From assembly GCA_019058295.1 (NCBI GenBank), contig JAHPZI010000022.1, forward strand, positions 197,183-261,182: a DNA stretch of 64,000 bases, read 5' to 3'. The stretch comes from Promethearchaeota archaeon. GTDB lineage: Archaea > Asgardarchaeota > Lokiarchaeia > Sigyniarchaeales > SOKP01. Numbering within the stretch: position 1 is the stretch's first letter; each line of letters opens with the position of its first letter. The position numbers and the translations under genes are program-made. The notes beneath the pieces were generated by a model that worked only from the letters and a program-made list of their open reading frames with translations, was not told the DNA's origin and did no database searches. This document shows positions 46,504 to 55,176 of this stretch, one piece after another.

Positions 46504-47733
46504 TTAATTCTTTTTTTGAATGATTTTAGAAAAATCTGTAGCAATAAACACAATCATACATATAAATAACATTATTGAAATGTATATAAACGCCCATGTA
46601 AACGAAAAGAAATAATAGATTAGACCGAAAATCAAGGACTCAGCTAGCGATATAAGACCGACCGATAAGTAGTAATATCCATAGGCACGCCCTCTTTTAT
46701 TTTTACCCGCTAAGTCAGCAACGTAAGCTCTTGATATAGGATCTACTGATGCCATGTAGAATCCAAACATTATAAAAATTAAAATTATCAATATAAGAGA
46801 ATATGTTGAAACAACTACGGGAAAAGCTAGTAAAATACATGAAATTAATAAGCTTGATAACCCTGTAATAATTACTGGTTTGCGTCCGATTTTATCAGAA
46901 AGCGATCCAGTCATTGGAGAAAAAATAACATAAACGATATTAGAAATTAGATAAAAAAGGGGGATTAAGAAAATATATTCAATTGATACATAATCAGCAG
47001 ATCGGATTATAAGGAATGCAATATCTAAGCTGGCAAATTCGATAACACCAAGAATTATGATTAATTTAATGAAATTCTTATCGATTTTATCGACTCTGGG
47101 AACCCCTGCATATTTAAACATGGTCTCATCCATTTTAGTTGGATCAACATCTTTTACGGTTAATATTAAAATTATGGCACATATGCCAGGAATTATGGAA
47201 AAAAATATTATCTGAGAATAGGACCATGCGATAAATAAAAACAAGAATGCAAGAAGAGACCCTACTACTGCCCCCAATGTATCCATTGCTCTATGAATTC
47301 CGAATGCTTTTCCCTTTTCAATTGCATAATAAGAAATAAGAGTGTCTCTGGAAGAAGTTCTGAGACCTTTACCAAAACGATCAGTAGTCTTTAGTGCTAA
47401 AACATATTCCCAAGATGGACTAAAACCTATAAAGGGTTTAGAAAGATTCGAAATTGTATATCCCGCAACAACAAACGGTTTTCTTTTGTTTATTTTATCG
47501 CTTGTCCACCCAGAAGCACCTTTTAAAATGTTCGAAGCTGCTGTTGTTACACCCGAAATTAATCCTAAAATTAAAACAGTCCCGCCAATAGAAAGAATAA
47601 AAAGTGGCAAGATGCTTTGAATCATCTCACTAGAGACATCAGTAAAAAAAGAGACAAGTCCCATAATAAAAACTGGTACAGAAACTCCGAATATCAATCG
47701 TGGTTCTTTACTAGGTTTTTCTTCTTCTGTCAA
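46504..47733 (-). CDS. Major facilitator superfamily transporter
   Basis: The protein has 12 predicted transmembrane segments in two halves. The MFS loop motif appears as SPMTGSLSDKIGRKPVIITG in the second half (about 255-274) and in diverged form as GASGWTSDKINKRKPFVVAG in the first. The N-terminal SFFTDVSSEMIQSILPLFILS is typical of a drug or metabolite exporter subgroup. The substrate is not known. The start is TTG at 47733 (TTGACAGAAG), with no obvious ribosome-binding site. The gene converges with pepT: the two stop codons are 10 bases apart. Confidence 0.9.
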   Translation of the reverse strand: MTEEEKPSKEPRLIFGVSVPVFIMGLVSFFTDVSSEMIQSILPLFILSIGGTVLILGLISGVTTAASNILKGASGWTSDKINKRKPFVVAGYTISNLSKPFIGFSPSWEYVLALKTTDRFGKGLRTSSRDTLISYYAIEKGKAFGIHRAMDTLGAVVGSLLAFLFLFIAWSYSQIIFFSIIPGICAIILILTVKDVDPTKMDETMFKYAGVPRVDKIDKNFIKLIIILGVIEFASLDIAFLIIRSADYVSIEYIFLIPLFYLISNIVYVIFSPMTGSLSDKIGRKPVIITGLSSLLISCILLAFPVVVSTYSLILIILIFIMFGFYMASVDPISRAYVADLAGKNKRGRAYGYYYLSVGLISLAESLIFGLIYYFFSFTWAFIYISIMLFICMIVFIATDFSKIIQKKN

Positions 47734-47773
47734 AATAAATAAAATAACTTAAGTTTCCTTAGACTTATTAATT

Positions 47774-47800
47774 TATAGGTAAATTTAAATTATTTAATAT
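47774..47800 (+). promoter_or_regulatory. Promoter element shared with the 49 kb gene
   Basis: A 27-base sequence (ataggtaaatttaaatta plus flanks) is identical to bases 48994-49020. It contains an archaeal TATA-like core, tttaaatt, and lies 46 bases before the start of the geranylgeranyl-reductase-like gene. The copy number of two, both immediately upstream of genes, supports a promoter or operator role. Confidence 0.6.
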
Positions 47801-47845
47801 TGTGATGGGAAAGAGTTAAAATAATCCCAAACTAATTATTTTTAC

Positions 47846-48970
47846 ATGGAAAATCAAAAATTTGATGTTATAATCGTTGGTGCTGGACCGGCGGGATCAT
47901 TAGCTGCGAGAAAAACTGCTGAAAAAGGATTAAACGTACTGTTAGTTGAGGATCACAAAGAAATTGGACGCCCTGTACATTGTTCTGGTTGGATTAATGG
48001 TTGTCCATATACAGAAAAACTTATTGAAGAATTTGGTAGAGAGGAAATAATTACTCCCGTCGACCGTTGGCGCGTGTGGACTCCTAGTGGAGAGTTTGCT
48101 TATGAATTTAAATTTAATGGCGGTTATTTCGTCGACAGAGTAAGACTTGACCAATTCCTTGCTATAAAAGCTATTCAAGCAGGAGCCAATTTAAGCATTC
48201 GAACAAAAGTGTTAGATTTAATCAAAGAAGATGAGAAAATCCTTGGTGTAATTATCCAAAGAAAAGGAAAAACTGAAAAAATCTTCTCGGATATATTAAT
48301 AGGCTGCGATGGTGCTGGATCTATACCAGCAGGTATTGCTAAAAAGTCAGGGATATTACAGTTTGATAAGAAAAAAGGACGAAAATATTTTCCAGGAATC
48401 CAAATAGAATTTCTTAACATTAAGGATATGGATCCGGGTGTAATAGAAATATTCTTTGGGGCAATATTCGATAAAAATCTAGGAAGTGCATTTGTGTCTC
48501 CACTAAAAGAAGGACAAGGTTTGGTTGGCTTTGGTACTTTTAAAGATTACTTAAATGTGAAGCAGAAACATCCAGTTTTTAAACAACGTCTAAAAAATGC
48601 TCAAGTATTCAGTGTAAGGGGGGGTTTATATGCTGCGTTGATTGGTGAAGCATTAAGAACAGGAACAATGTCTGGTTTAATGTTATGTGGAGATGCTGTT
48701 GGATATCATGGTATTATTCACGCAGCGATTTCTGGTCATATGGCTGCTGATGTTGCTGTGGATGCAATTAATGATTTGGATTTCTCAAAGGAAAAATTAC
48801 AGGCTTATGACCGTACCCGTCGTAGGCATCCAATAACCAGAACAAAGTTGGGTATAAGTTTCCAAAATTTAAATGAAGAAAACCTTAATAGTTTCTTAAA
48901 AGAACAAGGAGAAATAATCAATAAAGATATATTTAAGGGATTAGGAACGTTCGATTATCAATCCAAATAG
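47846..48970 (+). CDS. Geranylgeranyl-reductase-family FAD oxidoreductase
   Basis: The Rossmann FAD motif FDVIIVGAGPAGSLAARKTAEKGLNVLLVEDHKEIGRPVHCSGWI opens the protein, with the GGR-typical conserved cysteine in PVHCSGW. GCDGAGS and the second FAD motif MLCGDAVGYHGIIHAAISGHMAADVAV follow. Archaeal GGRs saturate the geranylgeranyl chains of membrane ether lipids; other family members reduce other isoprenoids. The length (374 aa) is a little short of the usual 390-460, so substrate and partner are open. It has its own promoter element and is followed by a coiled-coil/winged-helix gene with the same element. Confidence 0.88.
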   Translation: MENQKFDVIIVGAGPAGSLAARKTAEKGLNVLLVEDHKEIGRPVHCSGWINGCPYTEKLIEEFGREEIITPVDRWRVWTPSGEFAYEFKFNGGYFVDRVRLDQFLAIKAIQAGANLSIRTKVLDLIKEDEKILGVIIQRKGKTEKIFSDILIGCDGAGSIPAGIAKKSGILQFDKKKGRKYFPGIQIEFLNIKDMDPGVIEIFFGAIFDKNLGSAFVSPLKEGQGLVGFGTFKDYLNVKQKHPVFKQRLKNAQVFSVRGGLYAALIGEALRTGTMSGLMLCGDAVGYHGIIHAAISGHMAADVAVDAINDLDFSKEKLQAYDRTRRRHPITRTKLGISFQNLNEENLNSFLKEQGEIINKDIFKGLGTFDYQSK

Positions 48971-48993
48971 ATTTATATTTCTTGAAAGCAATA

Positions 48994-49020
48994 TATAGGT
49001 AAATTTAAATTATTTAATAT
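48994..49020 (+). promoter_or_regulatory. Promoter element shared with the 47.8 kb gene
   Basis: This is a 27-base exact copy of 47774-47800 located 21 bases before the ATG at 49041. With a TATA core near 49007, transcription would start about 49032, which favours the ATG at 49041 over the TTG at 49032. Confidence 0.6.
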
Positions 49021-49040
49021 CAAAATATAAATTGATTTCA

Positions 49041-49673
49041 ATGTCAGGAGAAAAAGATACATTAAAAATTATTGATGAGACGATTAATGCTGTTCAAGGA
49101 ATTCCAAACATTTTAGAGACAGCAAAAAAGGAATTAATGAATATAAAAAATGATAAGGAGAAATTAGAAAGTGAGAAAACTCAATTAGAAAGAGAAAAAA
49201 CTCAATTAGAACTCGATAAAAAAAAATTAGAAGCCGAAACTAAACAATTAGAAAAGGATAAACAAGAAAGGGATCAGAAAATAGGACAAATGACTGAAGA
49301 ACAGATGAGATTACTCGATGAATACGCAAAGGTGAAAGAAGAATTAAAAAAGTTTGCGAAAATTGCTGCGGAAATGGAAGAACATGAATTAAGTTTTGAT
49401 AGAATTCAAGCCTTATTATCAATTTATTCTGTCTTATTAGAGAAAATCTTCCAGGGGCAACCTCATTTTCGCATCTTATACGTCCTTCACGGTCAAAAGG
49501 AAGAAATGACAAGAGATGAAATAAAAAACACGACCGGAATTCAAGGAGCCATGGTTTTAAGGGCCGTCCAAGAATTAGATAGAGTTGATCTTGTCGAATA
49601 TGATATGGATACGAGTAAGGCAAAACTTAAGAAAAGATTATTTCCAAAACCAGTAGAAGAAGTTCAAAAATAA
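49041..49673 (+). CDS. Coiled-coil protein with C-terminal winged helix
   Basis: The first half (about 30-105) is a long coiled coil with repeated EKTQLEREKTQLELDKKKLE-like heptads. The last 60 residues form a winged-helix-like domain: FRILYVLHGQKEEMTRDEIKNTTGIQGAMVLRAVQELDRVDLVEYD with the recognition helix in GAMVLRAVQELDR. It is probably a dimeric transcription regulator or chromosome-binding protein. It shares a 27-base promoter element with the GGR-like gene before it, so both may be under one control, possibly by this protein. Start ATG 49041; an in-frame TTG lies at 49032. Confidence 0.85.
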   Translation: MSGEKDTLKIIDETINAVQGIPNILETAKKELMNIKNDKEKLESEKTQLEREKTQLELDKKKLEAETKQLEKDKQERDQKIGQMTEEQMRLLDEYAKVKEELKKFAKIAAEMEEHELSFDRIQALLSIYSVLLEKIFQGQPHFRILYVLHGQKEEMTRDEIKNTTGIQGAMVLRAVQELDRVDLVEYDMDTSKAKLKKRLFPKPVEEVQK

Positions 49674-49735
49674 TTGCCTTTTCTTCTTTTTTTATTTATT
49701 TTTGTTAGAAAGATTTTAAATAAATAAGTGATAAT

Positions 49736-51076
49736 ATGAAAACCGAGAATTATGATATCGTAATTATTGGATCAGGGTTGGGTGGATTGACAGCAGCAAC
49801 TCTTCTTTCCCGTAAAGGATTCAAAACTCTTGTGGTGGAAAGTAGAAATCGCATAGGAGGAAGATTTTCCACATTTGAGTATGAAGGTTTTAAATTACCC
49901 ACTGGTGCGATTCTTATCCCTGATGGTTGGGTAATAAAACTCCTTGAGGAGATGGGAATTAATATAAATAATTTAAGACCAGTAACGCGTGTTTATTACA
50001 GAATTAATGGTAAGAGCTATGATATACCACCTGAAATAGGGGTACCAAAGGCGCTTGATATAATAGATAAGCTAGAGAGAGAAGAGGCAGAGAAGAAGGG
50101 ACGTCCAATGAAACCCGTCGAATTAAGTCAGATTATGCGTGGCTATTATAAGAAAATGAAGGGAATTAAACAAGACGAAATTTTAACTGTTCGTGATTGG
50201 CTACTCCAGTATACTGAGAATGAAAAGGTGCATGAAGCCTTTGATACGCTTTGTACAGGATTGATGATGGCTCACACCTGGGAGCTTCCAATCTCAAAGT
50301 TTTTCCTTTTTCAAGCTATGGAGAAGTTTTTCATAGCTCCTAACGGAAATCTCAGTATTGCAAAAGAGCTTGCGAGAGTGGTTGAGAAAAATGGATCAGT
50401 ATGGACTAATTGTCCTGCGAGGAAAATAATTGTCAAGGAAGGAAAGGCGACAAGTGTAATTGTTGAAAAAGCAGGAGAACAAATTGAGATAAAATGTAAG
50501 ATAGTTATCAGTAATACAGGAGCCAAAACGACGGTAGCCTTGGCAGGAAGGGAAAATTTTGATGATGAGTACCTTAAAGTTATGCGTATTAGGCTCAGAC
50601 CAAGCCCATGCTTATTGGCTTTAATAGCAAGCGACAAGCCTCTTTGCTTGGAAGGAATACACGATGGATTAGAAATAATTATGGGATCGCGAAGAATAAA
50701 AACAGTTATCCCTATAAGCAATATTTGTCCCGAACTTATTCCGCCCGGTCAGCATCTTATTTACACTTCAGCAAAATCCGAATCAACTCTCCATCCCATG
50801 GATGTGAAATATGAAATTCAACAAATCAAACGTGATATTAAGGATTTTTTTCCGGACTTCGAAAAACACGGGCGTATTTTAAAAATGAGAGCATGCGGCA
50901 TTATAAATGAGTGGCCTGAAGGAAGGACATGGCTTTGTCATGGTATGCCATCAGAGACACCGATACCTAATCTATTCAATGTAGGAGATTCATGTGTTGC
51001 TCCAGGACTTATAGGAACTCCTGGATCTGTTGAAAGTGGATACAGGGTGGCCGATTTAGTTGAGAAAATTTTATGA
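49736..51076 (+). CDS. Phytoene-desaturase-like FAD oxidoreductase
   Basis: The protein has the amino-oxidase/CrtI plan: YDIVIIGSGLGGLTAATLLSRKGF at the start, RNRIGGRFSTFEYEGFKLPTGA, a helical substrate region, and a C-terminal FAD segment LFNVGDSCVAPGLIGTPGSVESGYRVADLV. Relatives desaturate or isomerise carotenoid precursors, or oxidise other hydrophobic molecules. The protein (446 aa) is shorter than bacterial CrtI, and no phytoene synthase is in view, so carotenoid synthesis is not shown. It lies close to the GGR-like gene and 31 bases before the LLM gene, with which it may be co-transcribed. Base composition looks richer in G and C than its neighbours. Confidence 0.85.
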   Translation: MKTENYDIVIIGSGLGGLTAATLLSRKGFKTLVVESRNRIGGRFSTFEYEGFKLPTGAILIPDGWVIKLLEEMGININNLRPVTRVYYRINGKSYDIPPEIGVPKALDIIDKLEREEAEKKGRPMKPVELSQIMRGYYKKMKGIKQDEILTVRDWLLQYTENEKVHEAFDTLCTGLMMAHTWELPISKFFLFQAMEKFFIAPNGNLSIAKELARVVEKNGSVWTNCPARKIIVKEGKATSVIVEKAGEQIEIKCKIVISNTGAKTTVALAGRENFDDEYLKVMRIRLRPSPCLLALIASDKPLCLEGIHDGLEIIMGSRRIKTVIPISNICPELIPPGQHLIYTSAKSESTLHPMDVKYEIQQIKRDIKDFFPDFEKHGRILKMRACGIINEWPEGRTWLCHGMPSETPIPNLFNVGDSCVAPGLIGTPGSVESGYRVADLVEKIL

Positions 51077-51107
51077 TTCCATTTGAAAACTTATAAAATG
51101 TGATATC

Positions 51108-52232
51108 ATGGACATTAGTGATTTAAAAATAGGAAGAGAGGGAACATTTATTCCTCCATTCAAAAGTAATATAAACATTGTTAAAAGCTATGAAAATGAG
51201 GGATATGATTCCATATTCTTTGCGGATCATATCTTAAATTGGGTACCGGAATCAATATGGACTCCAGATATTACAGATCTTGCCAATGTTTATCCTACTC
51301 CCCATCTGATATATGATGTTTTTTCTATGATGACTGCTACTGCTTTAAATACAAAAAAAATTCACATTGGAACAGGAGTAACAGAACCTTTTAGGAGGAA
51401 TCCTGCGGTACTTGCACAAACATTTCTTACGTTTGATGAGTTATCAAGAGGAAGAGCAATTTTAGGGATAGGCACAGGGGAGAAGGAAAATACAGTTCCA
51501 TATGGAATAAAATGGGAAAAACCTGTAGGGAGATTAGAAGAAGCTATTACAATTATTAAGAAATTGTGGGAATGTGATAAAAAAATTGATTATGATGGAA
51601 ATATCTGGAAGTTAAAAAATGCGCTCCTTAGATTAAAACCTTTTAAGAAAGGAAAATTACCGCCAATATGGATTGCCGCTCATGGATCTAGAATGCTAGA
51701 TATAACAGGTAGATTGGGCGACGGCTGGTTACCTATTATTTTAAAGCCAGAAGTATATAAGGAAAAACTTAGTATTATTCGAAAATCCGCACAGAAAGCT
51801 GGGAGAGATCCGAATGAAATTACTCCTGCATTAATAGTATGTGTTATAACTGATGAAGATAGAGGAGAAGTTGATAAAATGCTTGAAAATCCGATAACAA
51901 AAAATACTTTAATACCTTTATATGATGAAGATTTCAAGTCGTATGGATTATCACACCCTCTTGGAGATAAAATTGATGGGACTTTAGAGTTCATTCCAAC
52001 CCATTACGATAAAAAGTCAATGCTGGAGCTACTGGAAAAGATCCCCACAAAAATGTGTCGAGATTTTTACTTAAATGGTACTCCTGATGAAATCATTGGT
52101 CAAATTGAAAACTATGCTAAAATTGGTGTGAAACATATTATTCTTTTTAATGTTTCAATCTTATGTGGTCTCAAATATATTCCCCGTTCGGGTGGGTGTA
52201 TGAAAGCAATAATTAAGTATTTTAAAAATTAA
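51108..52232 (+). CDS. LLM-class (F420-dependent-type) flavin oxidoreductase
   Basis: The TIM-barrel luciferase-like family is shown by GYDSIFFADHILNW, TATALNTKKIHIGTGVTEPFRRNPAVLAQTFLTFDELSRGRAILGIGTGEKENTVPYG and PPIWIAAHGSRMLDITGRLGDGWLP. This form is typical of F420-dependent enzymes of archaea and actinobacteria (Mer, F420-dependent alcohol or glucose-6-phosphate dehydrogenase), so F420 is the likely cofactor, although FMN is possible. The length (374 aa) is slightly above average. The substrate is unknown; the preceding desaturase-like gene suggests a small redox pathway. Confidence 0.9.
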   Translation: MDISDLKIGREGTFIPPFKSNINIVKSYENEGYDSIFFADHILNWVPESIWTPDITDLANVYPTPHLIYDVFSMMTATALNTKKIHIGTGVTEPFRRNPAVLAQTFLTFDELSRGRAILGIGTGEKENTVPYGIKWEKPVGRLEEAITIIKKLWECDKKIDYDGNIWKLKNALLRLKPFKKGKLPPIWIAAHGSRMLDITGRLGDGWLPIILKPEVYKEKLSIIRKSAQKAGRDPNEITPALIVCVITDEDRGEVDKMLENPITKNTLIPLYDEDFKSYGLSHPLGDKIDGTLEFIPTHYDKKSMLELLEKIPTKMCRDFYLNGTPDEIIGQIENYAKIGVKHIILFNVSILCGLKYIPRSGGCMKAIIKYFKN

Positions 52233-52396
52233 TCAATATCACATTTTTACCTCTTTTTATCTTGTCTCACTCAATACCTTTTAATTTTTCTAGAAAACCT
52301 AATTTATTTAATAATAAAACTTATATTTTCCATTTATTATTTCTAGAACACTGCTAAGAAAAAAACAATAGAGAACAGAAAGAGAAAAGTTAGGTA

Positions 52397-53320
52397 ATGA
52401 CAATGAATCTAAATCGAATTGACATTCATCATCATATCCTCCCTCCAGAATATCTTTCTTCTCTAGCTGCTATTGGTGTTAAGACTGTAGATGGTGTAAC
52501 TTTCCCTAAATGGGATATAGAAAGCAGTCTAGCGTTTATGGATAGGCAAGGCATCACAGCAGCTATTACATCTATTTCCGCACCAGGAATTTATTTTGGA
52601 GATAGTGATTTTAGGCAGGATCTGGCACGCCGTTGCAATGAATTCTCTGCTCGTTTAGTGAATAAATATCCACAGAGGTTTGGTGCTTTTGCTTTATTAC
52701 CTTTACCAGATGTAGAAAATTCAATTATCGAGTTAGAATATGCCCTTGACAATTTGAATTTAGATGGGATTGTTTTACTCACAAATATTAATGGTACATA
52801 TATCGGTGATCCTCTATTCAGCGAGCTCTTTTCAGAATTAAATCGCCGGAAAGCAGTTGTATTCATTCACCCAAATTCTCCTCCATTGGATAAACAACCT
52901 ATGCCTAATTTTAATGCTGCTGTTTTAGAGTATGTATTTGATACAACAAGGGCAGTAGCGAATTTGATTCATGGAGGCACGATGAAAAAATATCCAAATA
53001 TTCGATTTATCTTATCTCATGCTGGAGGAACAGTTCCATACCTAACTTGGCGAATTTCCTTTGGTAAAAAAAGGTTAATAGATTATCTTAAACGCTTCTA
53101 TTATGGTACTGCTTTGTCATGTACAAGTTATGCCCTTCGTTCCCTCCAAGAATTAGTAGAACCATCACAAATTCTTTTTGGCAGTGATTACCCATTTCTC
53201 CCAGAACGAGCGGCATCTAAAATGGTCGAAGGATTTAATAATTACGATGGTTTCGATACAAAAACTCGAACGGCCATTGCGTATGAAAATGCTCTAGCTC
53301 TTTTTCCGCGGTTTAGATAA
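52397..53320 (+). CDS. Amidohydrolase family 2 (ACMSD-like) metal hydrolase/decarboxylase
   Basis: The metal-binding HxH appears in IDIHHHILPPEYL at about 9-21. Further sites are IHPNSPP (about 155), ILSHAGGTVPYL (about 205) and the conserved Asp in LFGSDYPFLPE (about 272). The length of 307 residues is normal. The family includes 2-amino-3-carboxymuconate-semialdehyde decarboxylase and other decarboxylases and hydrolases of aromatic-derived acids. The surroundings do not identify a substrate. It appears to be transcribed alone; the ATG at 52397 follows a TTAGGTA ribosome-binding site. Confidence 0.9.
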   Translation: MTMNLNRIDIHHHILPPEYLSSLAAIGVKTVDGVTFPKWDIESSLAFMDRQGITAAITSISAPGIYFGDSDFRQDLARRCNEFSARLVNKYPQRFGAFALLPLPDVENSIIELEYALDNLNLDGIVLLTNINGTYIGDPLFSELFSELNRRKAVVFIHPNSPPLDKQPMPNFNAAVLEYVFDTTRAVANLIHGGTMKKYPNIRFILSHAGGTVPYLTWRISFGKKRLIDYLKRFYYGTALSCTSYALRSLQELVEPSQILFGSDYPFLPERAASKMVEGFNNYDGFDTKTRTAIAYENALALFPRFR

Positions 53321-53469
53321 TCTACGATTGATAATGGAACAAAAATTGGGAGGAAAATTATTTATTTTTATTGGATTGCCTATATTGAATTTGATTATTT
53401 TGGAAAATTAAATAAAAAAAGAAGAATTAAAAAATTAATTATATTTATTTTCGCTTGAATTTGAAAGAA

Positions 53470-55128
53470 TTAACGAGTCCTTTTTTTCATAAATATATAT
53501 ACGAGAGCAATGCCTCCAACAGCGCTTATTACCACCGCGGCTACAACAATCGGGACAAGTAAATCCGCTTCCTCGTCATCATCATCGTCATCATCAGCCC
53601 CTCCAGGCAAGGCAGATGGTCTTGTATAGACGGGAATAGTACAGCCCATGATTTCTTTATCGTTGCCCCATGGTCCATCGGTCTGATCCTCCCAGACCAC
53701 ATAAACGACTGAACTCGAAGCAGCAATTGAGGGCCTATCGCTGTTACCATCGTTCCATTCCTTCCCATCAGCCCATTTATCCGAAATTACAGTAGCGTTC
53801 GTCCAGCTTACACCGTAGTCTGTGGATTTTGCGTACATGATTTCATCATCACCACCCCATTCGTAAACGGTATTTGGCGAGTCATACCAGACCACATGGA
53901 TATGATTCCACTTGTCAATGGCGATTTCAGTATATTCACAACCGCTTTGATGCCAAGGTGTCCCATCATCCCATTTATCCGAAATCACGGTCCAGTTAGA
54001 CCATAACCCTGTAGTTGCGCTATAAATAGCGTGTACTACTTCATCAATACCCCATGGTCCATTGGTATAATCGACCCAAGCCACATGAACATTATTTGCA
54101 TTGTCTACAGCAATAGCAGGAGCTTCACAATCTCCTGAATTCCCACCCCAAATATCAGAAATCACGGTCGCATTGGACCATCCTATAGCCTCGGTGAAGT
54201 TAGCCCCAAAGATTTCTGTGTCAGTACCCCATTTAGTATCAACGCTATCCTTCCATACAACCCACACATTATTATTAGATAAATCTACCGCAATTTTAGG
54301 GACTTTGCTTTGCCCATCGTTCCAGTAGCTACCCTTCCAGCCATCAGAGAGCACTGTAACATTGGTCCATTGCCCCGTTGCTATTGTATAGTTGGCGTAC
54401 ATGATTTCAGTTTCACCAACACTATTCCATGGTCCAGGACTATAATCTTCCCAGACCACATGGACCATGCCATTTCCATCTATTGCAATATCAGGGGAAA
54501 AGCTGCTACCTTTGTTCCAGGTGTTTCCATCATCCCAATTATCAGAAACCACTGTAATATTAGACCATTGCCCTGTTGCAACACTGTAATTTACGCACAT
54601 AATTTCCGCATCAGTGCCCCATTTCGCCGCGAAATCTGTATCTTCAATATACACTACATAAATATTGCCACTTTCATCCACCGCAATAGCAGGACTATCG
54701 CTATCGTCATTACTCCAATCATTCCCATCCTCCCATTTATCAGAAATCACTGTAGCGTTAGACCATTGCCCTGTAGCTTTTGTGTAGTTAGCGTACATGA
54801 TTTCAGTTTCACCAGCACTTTCCCATGGTCCATCGGTAGAATCCACCCAGACCGCATGAAAATTGCCCCACTTATCCACCGCAATATCAGGGCAGTCGGA
54901 TGATCCATCGTTCCATTCCTTCCCATCGTCCCAATTATCTGAAACTATGGTTACATTTGAGTATGTCACAGTTGAAGCTTTTGGTTTTGATGTATTATCC
55001 TCGATTGAGCTTAGGTCCGACTCATCTGAAACTGCAATCGGTTGAGGAGAACTCAATGGCGCCAAAATGATTCCAGAACCAAACAAACAAAAGAGCGCAA
55101 TTAACATCATTATATTTTTTTTTGCCAT
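53470..55128 (-). CDS. Secreted, membrane-anchored seven-repeat (BNR/sialidase-like) propeller protein
   Basis: A signal peptide (KKNIMMLIALFCLFGSGIILA) is followed by about seven repeats of 50-65 residues. Each has [VI]T[VI][VI]SDxWxDGxxW, a PxIAVDxxGNxHVVWxD strand and an EIMYANYTxATGQW segment. This resembles Asp-box/sialidase-type blades, so a seven-bladed propeller is likely. The C-terminus has a run of seven Asp plus Glu (about 511-519), a transmembrane helix (LLVPIVVAAVVISAVGGIALVYIF) and KKRTR. The layout equals that of the 27 kb propeller: signal, propeller, acidic stalk, membrane anchor. Repeats lack the residues of an enzymatic sialidase, so binding is a more likely role. It lies downstream of the CrtC-like gene by 50 bases. 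Confidence 0.88.
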   Translation of the reverse strand: MAKKNIMMLIALFCLFGSGIILAPLSSPQPIAVSDESDLSSIEDNTSKPKASTVTYSNVTIVSDNWDDGKEWNDGSSDCPDIAVDKWGNFHAVWVDSTDGPWESAGETEIMYANYTKATGQWSNATVISDKWEDGNDWSNDDSDSPAIAVDESGNIYVVYIEDTDFAAKWGTDAEIMCVNYSVATGQWSNITVVSDNWDDGNTWNKGSSFSPDIAIDGNGMVHVVWEDYSPGPWNSVGETEIMYANYTIATGQWTNVTVLSDGWKGSYWNDGQSKVPKIAVDLSNNNVWVVWKDSVDTKWGTDTEIFGANFTEAIGWSNATVISDIWGGNSGDCEAPAIAVDNANNVHVAWVDYTNGPWGIDEVVHAIYSATTGLWSNWTVISDKWDDGTPWHQSGCEYTEIAIDKWNHIHVVWYDSPNTVYEWGGDDEIMYAKSTDYGVSWTNATVISDKWADGKEWNDGNSDRPSIAASSSVVYVVWEDQTDGPWGNDKEIMGCTIPVYTRPSALPGGADDDDDDDEEADLLVPIVVAAVVISAVGGIALVYIFMKKRTR

Positions 55129-55176
55129 TAGTTAACTCACTTTTTTTTATTGGATGATATATATTCTGATAGAAAC

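Noticed and set aside
47774..49020. 27-base direct repeats as attachment sites flanking an inserted gene
   Set aside because: No integrase or tRNA is near, both copies sit right before start codons and contain a TATA-like core, so a promoter is the simpler reading.
54310..54903. 197-codon frame antisense to the second propeller gene
   Set aside because: It is Ile/Pro/His-rich, reflects the repeated blade sequence and has no ribosome-binding site.
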